DNA from: Saururus chinensis
Taxonomy: Eukaryota > Streptophyta > Magnoliopsida > Piperales > Saururaceae
DNA length: 64,000 bases
NCBI GenBank assembly: GCA_035235625.1
Contig: CP141147.1
Location: 6,623,001-6,687,000 of the forward strand
Direction: 5' to 3'
This document shows positions 24,000 to 34,989 of the stretch, piece after piece. Each line of letters begins with the position of its first letter. The first letter of the stretch is position 1. A model generated the notes under the pieces. The model was not told the origin of the DNA, did no database searches, and saw nothing but the letters and a program-made list of their open reading frames with translations. The position numbers were made by a program, and so were the translations under genes.

Positions 24000-24321
24000 G
24001 GGCCATGTTTTATTTATTTTTATTATTTCAATTAATCGGGCCCGCAGAGCGATGTAAACAGCCCAAATGTACGTCTAATTCGGGTAAACGGGCCTTGTGC
24101 GACTTGTTCAATTTTGAACAATTATACCTCCCTCATCTGAACTCCAATTCACGCATTCCTGGTGGCATTTCAAAGTTCTTTCTTTCTACTTTATATCTAT
24201 ATTAATTTTTAGCCATAAATTTCATATATCAAGGAATTTATTCAACAAAAAATTTGAGGGATCAACACACTATTTTATATGTGAATAAGTTTCAAAACCA
24301 AGGAAAACCCGGGATATTACA
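24000..24321 (-). mobile_element. possible LTR end (TGTAATATCCCGGG type)
   Basis: Read on the minus strand, sequence starting TGTAATATCCCGGGTTTTCC at 24321 has the look of a gypsy LTR 5' end. The left limit and target duplication could not be found, so this may be a fragment. Confidence 0.3.
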
Positions 24322-24674
24322 TTATTCAGTAATTAACATACTCGTTTAATCCTAAAGATAGACAAACTCATCAAATATCAACCTAAATGACAAATGATAC
24401 AACTACCATAAACTACCCACAAAGGGAAATATCTATAATACGACCCTGTAATCCACCAAGAAGTACTATAACCCAACTTTTCCCCTAAGGACCTAACCAG
24501 AGTGGAAGGATATGACCCACAACTACACCTGAACAGAAGTGGTAGGAGTAGCCAATCAAGCAGGATGTCAGCTAATCAAAATGTGTGTACACCAAATGAT
24601 CATGAATAGATCGGTTGTGAGCAAAGCTCCCTCCAACGGGTAGATGCAATGACACGACCAAATCAATAGCTCAT

Positions 24675-25000
24675 CAATAGAGCTATGACTTAGAAAAACC
24701 ATTCTGAACCCCATATTGGCTAATATACGGCCTTCTATTTTTACATATCATGTTACGTGTAACATTCGTTCTCCTCTAACATGGCCTCTATGTAACATAG
24801 CAAAAGCTCCCTGTAACCATGGAAGGCCGTATCGGTCCAATAGAGCTATGACTTAGAAAAACCATTCTGAACCCCATATTGGCTAATATACGGCCTTCTA
24901 TTTTTACATATCATGTTACGTGTAACATTCGTTCTCCTCTAACATGGCCTCTATGTAACATATCAAAAGCTCCCTGTAACCATGGAAGGCCGTATCGGTG
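24675..25000. repeat. 163-bp tandem duplication ending in a MITE terminus
   Basis: 24675-24837 and 24838-25000 are nearly identical (CAATAGAGCTATGACTTAG...). Each copy ends with the first ~20 bp of the hAT-like element (CATGGAAGGCCGTATCGGT), but only the second copy continues into the element. The duplication junction lies within the terminal inverted repeat. Confidence 0.9.
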
Positions 25001-25671
25001 GAGACTGATACGGGGTAGGGGGTGGTATGCCCCCCACAGCGAATTGCGATGCGTATCGGCTGTATAGCCCGTATCGTATCGATACGGCCGATACGTATCG
25101 ATACTGTATTAAAAAATTAATTTTTTTATTAAAATTTTTTTTTAATTAAAAAAATAATTATTTTTTTCTTAAAAATGAAAACACAATTTAAACCCAACTT
25201 TTTTAAAATTTTAAGTTTTTTTAATATTAAAATAATATTTTTAAAGTTATATGAGATCAATACGGGTAGGTTTATGCAATTTACATAATTATTTTTTTTT
25301 ACATATAGTGCTCCACAAATATACATCTATTTAAACGATTCATATTAAACATATTATTTATTTTTAAAATAAATTAATTTTAAAGCACTTAATATGGGAA
25401 AGAATGACAAAAAATTTGTATAGGACGAAGAGCATAATAGTGTATGGTTCCGAATGAACTAATTTTAGAATACCCGTATCGATTGATATGACATTATGGA
25501 GTTTTATTATGCTCTAAAAGAAGTATTACAATGATATATTATTAGTTATAATATTTTTTTATATTTATAAAAGGGTTTATGTCCGTTTCGGCACGTACCA
25601 AGCGTATCATCGGCACGTACCCGTATCCATAGTCGTCGATACTCTCATGCGTATCGACACGGCCTTCCATG
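24981..25671. mobile_element. hAT-like non-autonomous element (MITE), copy 2
   Basis: 691 bp, ends CATGGAAGGCCGTATCGG and CGACACGGCCTTCCATG, perfect 8-bp target duplication CCTGTAAC (24973-24980 and 25672-25679). The body aligns with copy 1 at 19540 (for example ACCAAGCGTATCAT near 25597 and 20208). No ORF of transposase size is present. Together the two copies define a family. Confidence 0.92.
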
Positions 25672-25787
25672 CCTGTAACATGGTTACTAGTCATAGAGCC
25701 AAGTCAGGCTAGATGCATTATATTTTTAAAACTGAGGACTTGACTACTGTGTCCAGCTCCATGGCTATAACCCATGACCATGTTTAG

Positions 25788-28700
25788 TGTCATGCCCCGG
25801 CACCGTCCGACTTGAGCCGAACCCGGTCCAAGGGCTGGTCAAGCGCACGGGGGCTACGGAATTTAAAAGGATTAACGAAAATAGAGGAAGACTTAGCCCC
25901 ACATACGGACGATTAATCTAGCAGAGTTACGCACCACATAACGTTTGAGCAAAAGTAAATAAGGATAAAAGAGGACTTTAACTCTAATATAGTCTACAAG
26001 TCTCATACCCACATACTTTAAATCTTGAACCAATACACGTGGCTCGAACCATTAGTCTCAAACAGGTCTAAACTTGTAAGACATACATGAGTCCGAAACG
26101 AGAACCATCATACATGATGTTTTTAACTCATGATAAAGTAAATTAGAAAAACATAATAAAGTCTAGAGGTGTCCATGCCTAATCCCATGCTCTCCCCGAC
26201 CGTTCCTCATACAAGGGTCCTGCGCGTCTGCACATTGCGCCGTGCAGTCCCAAAACAAAAGCACAAGAAAGAGGGGTGAATAAAACTCAGTAAGGTTTGA
26301 ATACGGTGACAATAATCAGAAAACATCACGACATGGCAATTTAGCTATACAGATTCAAAATTGGCATGATATACCATTTTCTGATTATTCCCATGCTAAA
26401 CACCTATTATCCATAAAGATAAGAGCTATAATGCACATGACACACCTACCAAAGTCACAACATAAATACTCATATCATAACTTAACATTCATCCTGCATA
26501 AGTAATGATCCTCATCCATTCAAAATCAAGCATGCATGAGAAGTGTCTCTAACACACCTTTCAGATCATGTACGTACATCACATGACCCTGCATAATAAT
26601 CTAAATCACACGATTCAGATTGTGTATTCATATCACATCAACTTGCATATTAGTGTCTCATTCACACAAAATCACATAATACAGATCCATATAATTCATC
26701 CATAAATCATTCACCCTGCACAATAAGTGTCTCAATCACACTATTCTAAATCATGCATAATAAATCATATCCACATGTGTCATAAGGTCTCAAATATCCC
26801 TACACAACCTGTGTAATTTGGGCATAATGTTATCTCATACACATGCATTATCAACAAATAATGAATGCCTCCATTAAGGAGTGAACATAATCATTGCTGC
26901 AAAGGCTGGAAGTGGTCCAATTTCCTAATTAGAAACCTGGGGCATTGCCCGCTCTGGACACAGTTCGAATTCCATAAGAAAATTTAAGATGTAGGGGTAA
27001 TCAGCCCCTCTGCTCACTAAAGATAATCCACACGGGAAGTCCAAATTCCCAAAAGGGAACCTATAACAGGTCTGCTCACCAATGACAATTCTGGCCGAGA
27101 ATGTCTAAATTCCTACATAAGGAACTTAGAACAATGTGTTTTCCAAGGACATCTATGCGGTGGGAAGAGTCTAAATTCCTACATAAGGAACCTAGAATAA
27201 GTGGTAGCCGGTGCACGAAGGCATACCACTCTGGATTCTCAGGGTCCAGGTTTGACGTTTCAATAAATAAATCTCAACCGCATTAACAATTTAGATCAAC
27301 TCAATTTGACTCGACTCAACTTGTCACGACTCAACCCGGGGAGTTTACGTGTTCCACATAGGAACTCAAATCGAAATCATATCCTTTGGGACCAATCAAA
27401 TTCCGATTAAGCTAACGATCGATTAATCTGGCATGCAATTTCACAATATTGCATCCAATCGATCAAACTCGGCTAATCTCGATAAAGTCTCAATCGAAAA
27501 TACATTTCATGATGCATGCAACATGGTACATATGTGGGCAAGGCATACATGAATCATAATTCATGATAAGTGCTCTCATCAACCCTCATGCATAATTTAT
27601 AATCATAATACTAAGCATCATCATAATCATTTTCCCCACATGTGTGTGTACATGGTAGAAATATCTCATTCTAAGCATATCAACATGCCTTGTAATTAAC
27701 TCGCCAACATACTACACATGCACATCAACATCTAATCATGGATTCTATCGGAAATCATGGGAGAAAACCATCGAAAAACCATCAATTAAGTCAAACGTAA
27801 CCACATGCTAAACATATGTAAGCATATTCACCTCATACTTGAGTCTAGGCATAGTGCTATCATTCACCCATAATTTAACCACATCATATAATGACATACC
27901 AGTTCATTAGCATGCTGTAATCCTATTAAAATCATGCTTAAACAATAAGGAATCATTCACTAGGCTTAAGACAAACAATCCTAACATATGTAGCAAACAA
28001 CATATAATTTCACCCAATGCTTAAATACTCTTCATAATTTCCATCATTAATAACATGCACTTCCGGTGGCTCATTCTAGCTCAAAATATTCCACATGAAC
28101 ATTTGAAATGGTATTTAAGAGTAAAAACGTGGAAAGAAGCAAAAAAATCAAGATGGTCAAAATCTGCAGTATAGCCATTTGATCGGCCGGTATGGCCATT
28201 TGAACGGCTGACCTTAATATCAGCCTGCAATACCGTTATTCCGTTTGATCGGCCTGCAAGGCCGTATGATCAGCATAACAACAGTTTCTGGGTCGTCTTC
28301 TCCATGTTGAAAACTAACCCGAACCTCCATCAATCCAACTTAATACATCAAATCCAAGCCCCAAACTCCATAATAATCAAATTAAAGCTTCCAAAACATT
28401 AAATCTAATCATTATTAAGCAAAGCCCTAAGAAAATAACACCAAAGATTAAGTTTTTATCACATCACCATTATAGTACATATGCATGCAACCCATTTCAA
28501 AATACCTCAAATCTTAGATCCGAAATGACAGCAAGTTTAAGACACAAAAACCCTTACCTCCCAACAAGTTCTTGATTAGAAATGGTTCCTTAAACTTCTT
28601 CAAAACCTACCAAAAATATGACTTTTTATCAATACCTTCATAAAATCGATTTTGAACATTTAAACCTCTTGAAAAACCTTAGATATAGGGTTCAAGAAAC

Positions 28701-29372
28701 CCAGAAATGAAATTCTAAACATTAGATCTTGAAATAGAAGCCAAAATCAGTAGTTTTTTATTTGAAATCGAGAGTAAATCATAGGAGAAGAAGGGATTTG
28801 AAAAGATTTATGAAAACCCTAATTGATAAATATACTAAGCAAAATCTCACCTTAATCTCCTTTCTCCTTTAGGAAAATAGGGATAAGGATCAAATGATCT
28901 AAGTCTCAGCCCCTTCCCAACTGGGAAAGTGGTTGTACCTTTCCTTATATAGTAAGGGTTGGGTTAGACCAAAATAAATAATGGGGTAAAAATAGAATCT
29001 ACAACTAAAAATGGATAAATTGGCTATTACAACCCAAATTAAAATCTAAAAAATCTTGAAATAATTTCTCAATGTCTTAGTTTGATGTTAGGAACATTTT
29101 GGGTTAAAAATTCAAATTTTGGTCCTAGGGCCGATGGTGGGTCCCGCTAAACCCTAATTTTCAGGAAAAAATAGTAAAAATTCTAAAAATTCCAAAAAAC
29201 TTCCAAATGACTTAAATTAACTTAAAAACTTGAAATGTGAAGAATAATTTGGTTAGAACCTTTGTTAACTAAAATTTTTAAAATAGTCCAAAACCGATCC
29301 GAATTAACATTAAACCACACAAAAGTAATTAAATAGAATAAAATAAACTGGTTTAAGCTTAAGGATCTTACA
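25788..29372 (+). mobile_element. solo LTR, family C, 3,585 bp
   Basis: It starts TGTCATGCCCCGGCACCG and ends GGATCTTACA, flanked by the perfect 5-bp direct repeat TTTAG (25783-25787 and 29373-29377). It is collinear with the interrupted copy at 41411-51447 (shared TGAACATAATCATTGC-type spacer, AATTCCTACATAAGGAAC blocks, CCGGGGAGT...CATGTTCCACA, and the GATCGGC cluster near 28180-28265). No gag-pol domain occurs inside. The terminal sequence and length fit the long LTRs of Tekay-like chromoviruses, but that class is an inference. Confidence 0.88.
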
Positions 29373-29377
29373 TTTAG

Positions 29378-30579
29378 TGTACTTGACATTACACATATGT
29401 GTAGATAAACAGCTAATTAAACTTCACTCTGCGACCCCGTTTGTGAAGCTTTGCAAGTGGCTTTGGGTTCCTCCAACCTACCCTATATGTGCTTTTTTAA
29501 CTTACACAATTTTAATTGTCAAATTTTTCTAACAAAACAATGTATGCCCTTATGAGTAGGTTTTTTAATAGTAAAGGTCTAACAATTCTTCAAATTACCC
29601 TTAAAGTTCACATAATTTATATTTCTATAAATTTAACCTCCTATGTTTACTTCCTTTCTCTTTTTCTCTTCTTTTTTTTCCTCCATCAACATCACTTCTC
29701 CTGGCTCCTGGTCTTCTGCTTGCCTCACATCAGCATTGGCACCACCCAACTCTTTCTCCTTCGTCTCCCTCTCTATCCATGATTGCTTCAACACATCCTC
29801 TACTATGCCCTATTCCCTTGAGTACAAGCCCCTCATTGCTACCTCTAGCCTATTCATCCTTGACAAGTACCTCCTCCTTGACGACTCACCAAAGACATCA
29901 ACAACATCAGCTTCATTGGCCTTATCAAAGTCGGCTTCTAGCCCCTCCATGTCAGCCCCAAGTTCAGTCAGATCTGGAGCTTCATTACCCCTGAGATCAT
30001 CGTCGCCAACCACCTGACTAGCCGATTCGTGCCATCTATCAAGGAAGTGTCCACACCTTCCCTTCTTTTTCTTTCTTTGTCCACATCATTGCTCCCGGTC
30101 TTCTAGTTGTCGAGCCCTCCATCATCGCCGCCACTCACACCGACACCACCTCTGCCTCCTTCTCCTCCATCTCCCTCTCCATCTATGGCAGCTCCAATGT
30201 CTCGTCCACCATGCCCTCGTCCCTTAACCACAATCTCCTCATTGCTGCCTCCGCTAACCCTTTTATCATCGACGAGCACCTCTTCCCTGATAATGACTTT
30301 GTCGTCAATATAGCTACCAATGACCCCTCCTAATAAAGATAACAAATATTTACTCGATTTGTATATAACAAAGAGACTAAATATTTACTCTCTTACATAT
30401 AACAAAATGAGTAAATATTTATATTTATGTTAAACGCTCCTCTGTCTTCACTCGCCACCTCCTCTACATGTCACTACTCCTCCCCCTTCACCTTTCTTGC
30501 TCTCATGGCAGCCGAAGGACAACCCTTGGACAAAATCTTCTGATGCATATCCATCTATCGCACTGCCCTCATGCTTGTC
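29378..30579. other. pyrimidine-rich region with a diverged direct repeat
   Basis: 29643-29890 and 30061-30290 are related: both read ...SIxxxxNxSSTMPxSLxxxxLIA and continue with (F)ILD/IIDExL-type sequence on the + strand. This suggests a duplicated, decayed coding fragment of unknown family. Three copies of AAATATTTACTC follow at 30345-30420. The minus-strand frames are complements of the same low-complexity DNA. Confidence 0.4.
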
Positions 30580-30580
30580 C

Positions 30581-31201
30581 TCAACAAGCAATATGAAAGT
30601 ATTGTGGGTGGTGAAGTTGATGGCTTCGACTAGGATTGATCACTGCCGGATACAGAATCGTTGCCAGGAAATCAAAGCTGCAATGAACATATAGGAGCAC
30701 ACAAACTTCCCATGGGGTTGGGATGGCGTAGGGGGCTCCAGGGAGGAGGGAGGGCTCAAAGAAGGGGGCACACTCGTGCATTGTGGCGAAGCGAAGTTCG
30801 GCCTCGTGAATGCTAGAACACAGGGCATTGGGGCCAAGGTGCCTGGGGCGGCATTCAGCCGCTGCTCGAATTCAGAGGGGGAGAAGAAGCAGAACACGAA
30901 TTTCAAAGGACCCAATCCTCACAGTTGCCAGGTGCAGTATGGTATTACTATTCTCATCCCACAAATTCATCAGTTCATTGGCATCCGCTCTCCCCAACAG
31001 GAAATCTACAACTTGGAACTGGTTCACCTTTACGCTCAGATGGAGAACTGTGTCTCCGGCGTTGGTCAATTCTCGAATGGATTCTGGCTTTTCAATGATC
31101 AATTTAGCAAGCCTATGGAGAGCAGTGGGATCATTTTGGAGTATCCTCTGTAACGTGGCCGCATCCCGAGATCCAGCTGCCTTGAAGAACCTCGGATCCA
31201 T
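30581..31201 (-). pseudogene. ankyrin-repeat/PGG-domain protein pseudogene, internally deleted
   Basis: The frame from 31201 begins MDPRFFKAAGSRDAATLQRI and LQNDPTALHRLA, the N-terminal cap of plant ankyrin-TM proteins of the BDA1/ACD6 class. It then jumps directly to a late-repeat segment (IRELTNAGDTVLHLSVKVNQ, FQVVDFLLG, DENSNTILHLAT). Several central ankyrin repeats are therefore missing. The frame breaks near 30890. Further on, another frame reads FLATILYPAVINPSR, resembling the first PGG-domain membrane helix and its PxG loop. Members of this family are membrane proteins linked to salicylate-dependent immunity. The deletion, frameshifts and absence of the C-terminal helices indicate a pseudogene. 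Confidence 0.7.
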
Positions 31202-31454
31202 TGCCGCACTTGCAGACGCATACCAGGAACTTGAGATATATATGCGACGATGTATATTTCAGATGAAAGTTCGAATAACGCTGGGCGTCCTGTCTAAGCA
31301 ATTGCAATGGGTCAACTAAGGTTGTACTATGGACTTTCACATACGACGACATTGCTTTGTACGTTCATCGAAGAAAAAGCCACATTACCATAACGGATGA
31401 CAAGTGGCGTGTGGAGGTCAGAACGGGTACATGAGATCCCGTTTCAATCTCGTT

Positions 31455-31675
31455 TGTTAATAAATTACTTGTGAAGACTTGAAAGCTTACTTTTCATTTC
31501 ATTCACCGGGTATAAGTAGTATTTACAAAGTACAATTGTAGGGATTGAGATCCCATCCGTTATGGGTATAAGTTTGGTAGGTTACAACAATTAAGGAATC
31601 TATGTTTGATTAGACTCACAGCAAATTAATCCGCTGGTGTATCACAACAAATCCTCTGGTGTATCTTTGGCAACA
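31455..31675 (-). mobile_element. Ty1/copia 3' LTR, 221 bp
   Basis: Minus-strand reading TGTTGCCAAAGATACACC...TTAACA, directly preceded on that strand by a polypurine tract (GAGGGGGAATATGGGC, near 31692-31707) and, further upstream, by a copia RNase H. The LTR ends are TG...CA. The 5' LTR is not in the window. Confidence 0.75.
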
Positions 31676-32275
31676 TCCTTGCTGGTGGTGATATTGCCCA
31701 TATTCCCCCTCAAGCTAAAGGAGGGAAGTTCCCGAACTGTGAGCTTGTCACGTAGAGTGAGAAAGTGTGGGCTAGGGAGGGACTTGGTAAATATATCAGC
31801 AAGTTGATGATTGTCTGGAATGTGGGCGAGTCAAATAGTGCCATTAAGAACATGCTCTTAAATGAAGTGAACATCAATATCAATATGCTTCGTACGGCTG
31901 TGAAATATCAGGTTTTTAGATATGTGAAGAGCACTAATATTGTCACAATAGAGTAGGAGAGACCAAAGATATGTGAGGGATCTTAAAGAGATGAAGAAAC
32001 CATAAGATTTCCGCTGTAGTAGAGGCAAGGGCACGATATTCAGCTTCGGAGCTGGAGCGGGAAACTATTGGTTGCTTCTTGGCACCCCAAGAAATCAGAT
32101 TGGGACCAAGAAAGAGGGCATAGCTAGTAGTGGATCAATGACTATCAGGACAACCAGCCCCGTCTACATCAGAGAAAGCTTGTAAGGAGAGAGTCTTGTG
32201 ATGCTGAAAGGTGAGCCCATAGGTGAGGGTGCCCTTCACATAATGGAAGATTCGTTTAACGGCCTCAAGATAACT
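31676..32275 (-). pseudogene. Ty1/copia RNase H fragment and 3' tail
   Basis: The minus strand from 32275 reads YLEAVKRIFHYVKGTLTYGL, then [33 protein letters not shown] and [20 protein letters not shown]. These are the hallmark copia RNase H motifs, including the catalytic Asp of the SD.D.AG block and the SSSEAEY block. In-frame stops (after PDSH, and downstream) inactivate it. The copia sequence stops abruptly at about 32275 against AT-rich DNA, so RT and everything upstream is lost. Confidence 0.9.
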
Positions 32276-32610
32276 ATATTTTCAAAATAATTTCTATGCT
32301 TTTACTATATTTTTCATTGTTTTGAATATGTCTAATGACAAGGAAACTGATGGTTCACAAAGATGAACATCCAATCAATCTACCATGAACAAAACATGTG
32401 TAATCACCCAAGAGACACACCGAGAAAGAGGAAGGGAGGGAACCGTTATATGTGTAAGGAGGTCTGCCATGTAGTCATCTGATATTTGCAGTGAAGACAT
32501 AAATTCCAGCTTAATCACAAGTTGGGAAATAGAAAACCACTTTATAGACGATTTTAAACTATAGCAATGGCAAAAGAGCAGCGTAGAATAGAACAAGAAT
32601 CTTACTCGGC
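32276..32610. other. no gene identified
   Basis: AT-rich sequence between the copia fragment and the last recognisable HD2 exon. It was inspected for the C-terminal zinc finger of HD2 proteins and none was seen. Confidence 0.5.
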
Positions 32611-32914
32611 TTATTCCAACAGGGTATCACCAGTCTTTTGGCCAACAAGGGTAACCAATTTAGCCTTCTTCTCAGCTAGGATCATGGAAGCTAATTCTGC
32701 AGCCCTCTTGAACTCGGCCTCAACCTTCAACTAAAATTATGCAAATAGAAAATGGCAACCACAAATACCTCCTTTTAAAAAAAGTAGCCTATTTTAGGGT
32801 TCATCTTTGTTACCTTCTTGGGCATGGCTTCTTCCTTAGAACTTTCATCTTCGTCATCATCATCCTCGTGATCAACATCTTCACAACCACTTTCATCCCA
32901 GCTCATGTCATGTT

Positions 32915-33430
32915 CTAACAAGCATTTGCCACATATTTTATAAGTTTAAGTAGCTAAAAGATGTAAGAATTTATATTTCACTGAAGTAGTATGCACTATC
33001 AAAAAAGGCATAAGGCGCACCACATTGACATTGAATATAAATAGGTGATAAAAAATGCCATTATAATTGGAAAGTTGACAATAATATCAGAATTTAACAT
33101 GAACAATGATTAAAAAAGCTGAGCAGGAACTCAAGACATGGAACACCTCAATTGGCTCACCCATACACTTTCTTTAAGCTGCCACGAATCAAAGCCTAAG
33201 GCATTTTTTGCACCTCCATTTTCAGAGTTGGCCCATAGCCATGAGGCACACCGTGAAGCCTCTACCGATTAATTACAAGACTAGACACAAGACATGGAAT
33301 AGAGAGGAATAATAGAATAAGGTGACTGCAAACCAAAAAACACAAACTCACAAAACTTCCATGTTACCTCATACATAAGGAACAAGTGCCAAAAGAAAAG
33401 GATCAAAAAGTGAACTCCTAGCACTGTCTA
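32915..33430. other. HD2 intron sequence, no feature seen
   Basis: AT-rich sequence between the HD2 exon at 32814-32914 and the first GA/TAGCGACGC array. Confidence 0.5.
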
Positions 33431-34741
33431 ATGATGTAATAAATTATTTAAAGAAAGAAGAGAGAGAGAAAGAATGAAGAGAGGGGTAGAGAGAATAAAG
33501 AGAGAGAGTGAAGAGAGAGAATGAAGAGAGAGAGAGAGTAAGTGATGAGAGAGAGGAGAGTGAAGATTATTTTTAAAATATTATATTTTAAAAATAATAA
33601 TAAAATAAATATTTTTTGCAATGCATAGTAATATGTTTCACTAACATACTAGGTATTAGCCACACATACAATTAAAGGTCACTAATACCTAGTATATTAG
33701 TGACACATATTTCTATGTGTCGCTAATAATATATATTTTATTTCTTTTTTATTATTTTTAAAATAAATTTATAAAAAAATCAATATTAGAAGAAAGAAAA
33801 GGTAGAGAGAGGAGAGAGGGGGAAGATAGAGAGAAAGAGAAAGAGAGAAAGAGAAAGAGAGAGAGTGAAGAGAGAGAGGAGAGAGAGAGAAGAAAGAGGG
33901 GCTTGAGAGAGTGTGTATGTAGAGAAAGAAGAAGGAGATGAATTTAATTTAAAATATTTTTAGATTTTTGATTAAATATTATATTTTAAAAATAATAAAA
34001 AATAAATAAAAATAGATATTATTAACAACGCATAGTAATATACTTCACTAATATACTAGGTATTAGCAACACATACAATTATGCGTCGCTAATACGTAGT
34101 ATATTAGCAATGCATATTACAATGTGTAGCTAATAATATTTATTCTATCTCTTTTTAATTTTTTTAAAATATTCATAAGAAAATAAATTAGAGGAGAGAG
34201 AGTGTGTAGAGAGAGAGGACAGAGACGGTAGAGAGAGGACATAGGGAGAAGAGAGCGAGTGAAGAGAAAGAGACATAGAGAGAGGAGAGATAGAGAAGAG
34301 AGAGTGAGTGAAGAGAAAGTGTGAGTGAAGAGAGAGACTGAGTGAAAAGAGGCTAGAGAGAGGAAAGAGAGGGTAGAGAGAGAGAAGAGAGGAAGATAGA
34401 GGAGAGACAGTGCATAGAGAGAGGAGAGAGAGTGAAGAGAGAGGTGAGGGTGAGAGTGAATAGAGTGAGGAGAGAATGAATAGAGAAGAGGAGAGATAGG
34501 AGAGAGTGAATAGAGAGAGATAGAGGGGAGAGAGTGTGTGGAAAGAGGAGAGAGAGAGTGAAGAGAGAGGGGGTGAATAGAGAGAGAGGGAAGAGAGTGG
34601 AGAGTGAGAGGGAAAGGAAAGAGGAGACAGTGGATAGAGGAAGAGAGAGAAAGAGGAGAGAGGGAAGAGAGAGGGGAGAGAGAGGGGAGAGAGAGAAAGT
34701 AAGGAAAGATGAGAGAGAGGGAAGAGAGAAAAAGAGGAGAG
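33431..34741. repeat. composite array: (GA)n blocks alternating with TAGCGACGC-type inverted motif pairs
   Basis: GA-rich blocks (33450-33560, 33790-33950, 34190-34741) alternate with AT-rich spacers. The spacers hold motif pairs such as CTAGGTATTAGC...ACACATA and TAGTGACACATA...TATGTGTCGCTAATA. The same motif family forms the subterminal repeats of the CACTA element at 34990, so these blocks are CACTA-derived. The array runs into an assembly gap. Confidence 0.8.
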
Positions 34742-34764
34742 NNNNNNNNNNNNNNNNNNNNNNN
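34742..34764. other. assembly gap (23 N)
   Basis: Unknown bases at the exact border between a long GA tract and the LRR pseudogene. The gap length is probably arbitrary, and sequence may be missing. Confidence 0.99.
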
Positions 34765-34989
34765 TGATTAACGAAAACTGACAACATCTTAAATGGTCTG
34801 TTCAATTCATGCCCCTACTAAGAGTCCTGGACTTTAGTAGTGTGGATATTTCTCCAGCAATTGGACCATTGGTTAAGATACCTTAGATTAAAAAGAGTGC
34901 AGATGATCCCACCATGGTTGGGAAACTTGACCAAGCTGGAGATTTTGTTTCTGTCAGGTAACTGACAATTAATTCAGCTTCCAAATACA

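Noticed and set aside
34353-34805. 150-codon serine/leucine-rich ORF crossing the N gap
   Set aside because: Translation of a (GA)n array and unknown bases; not a gene.
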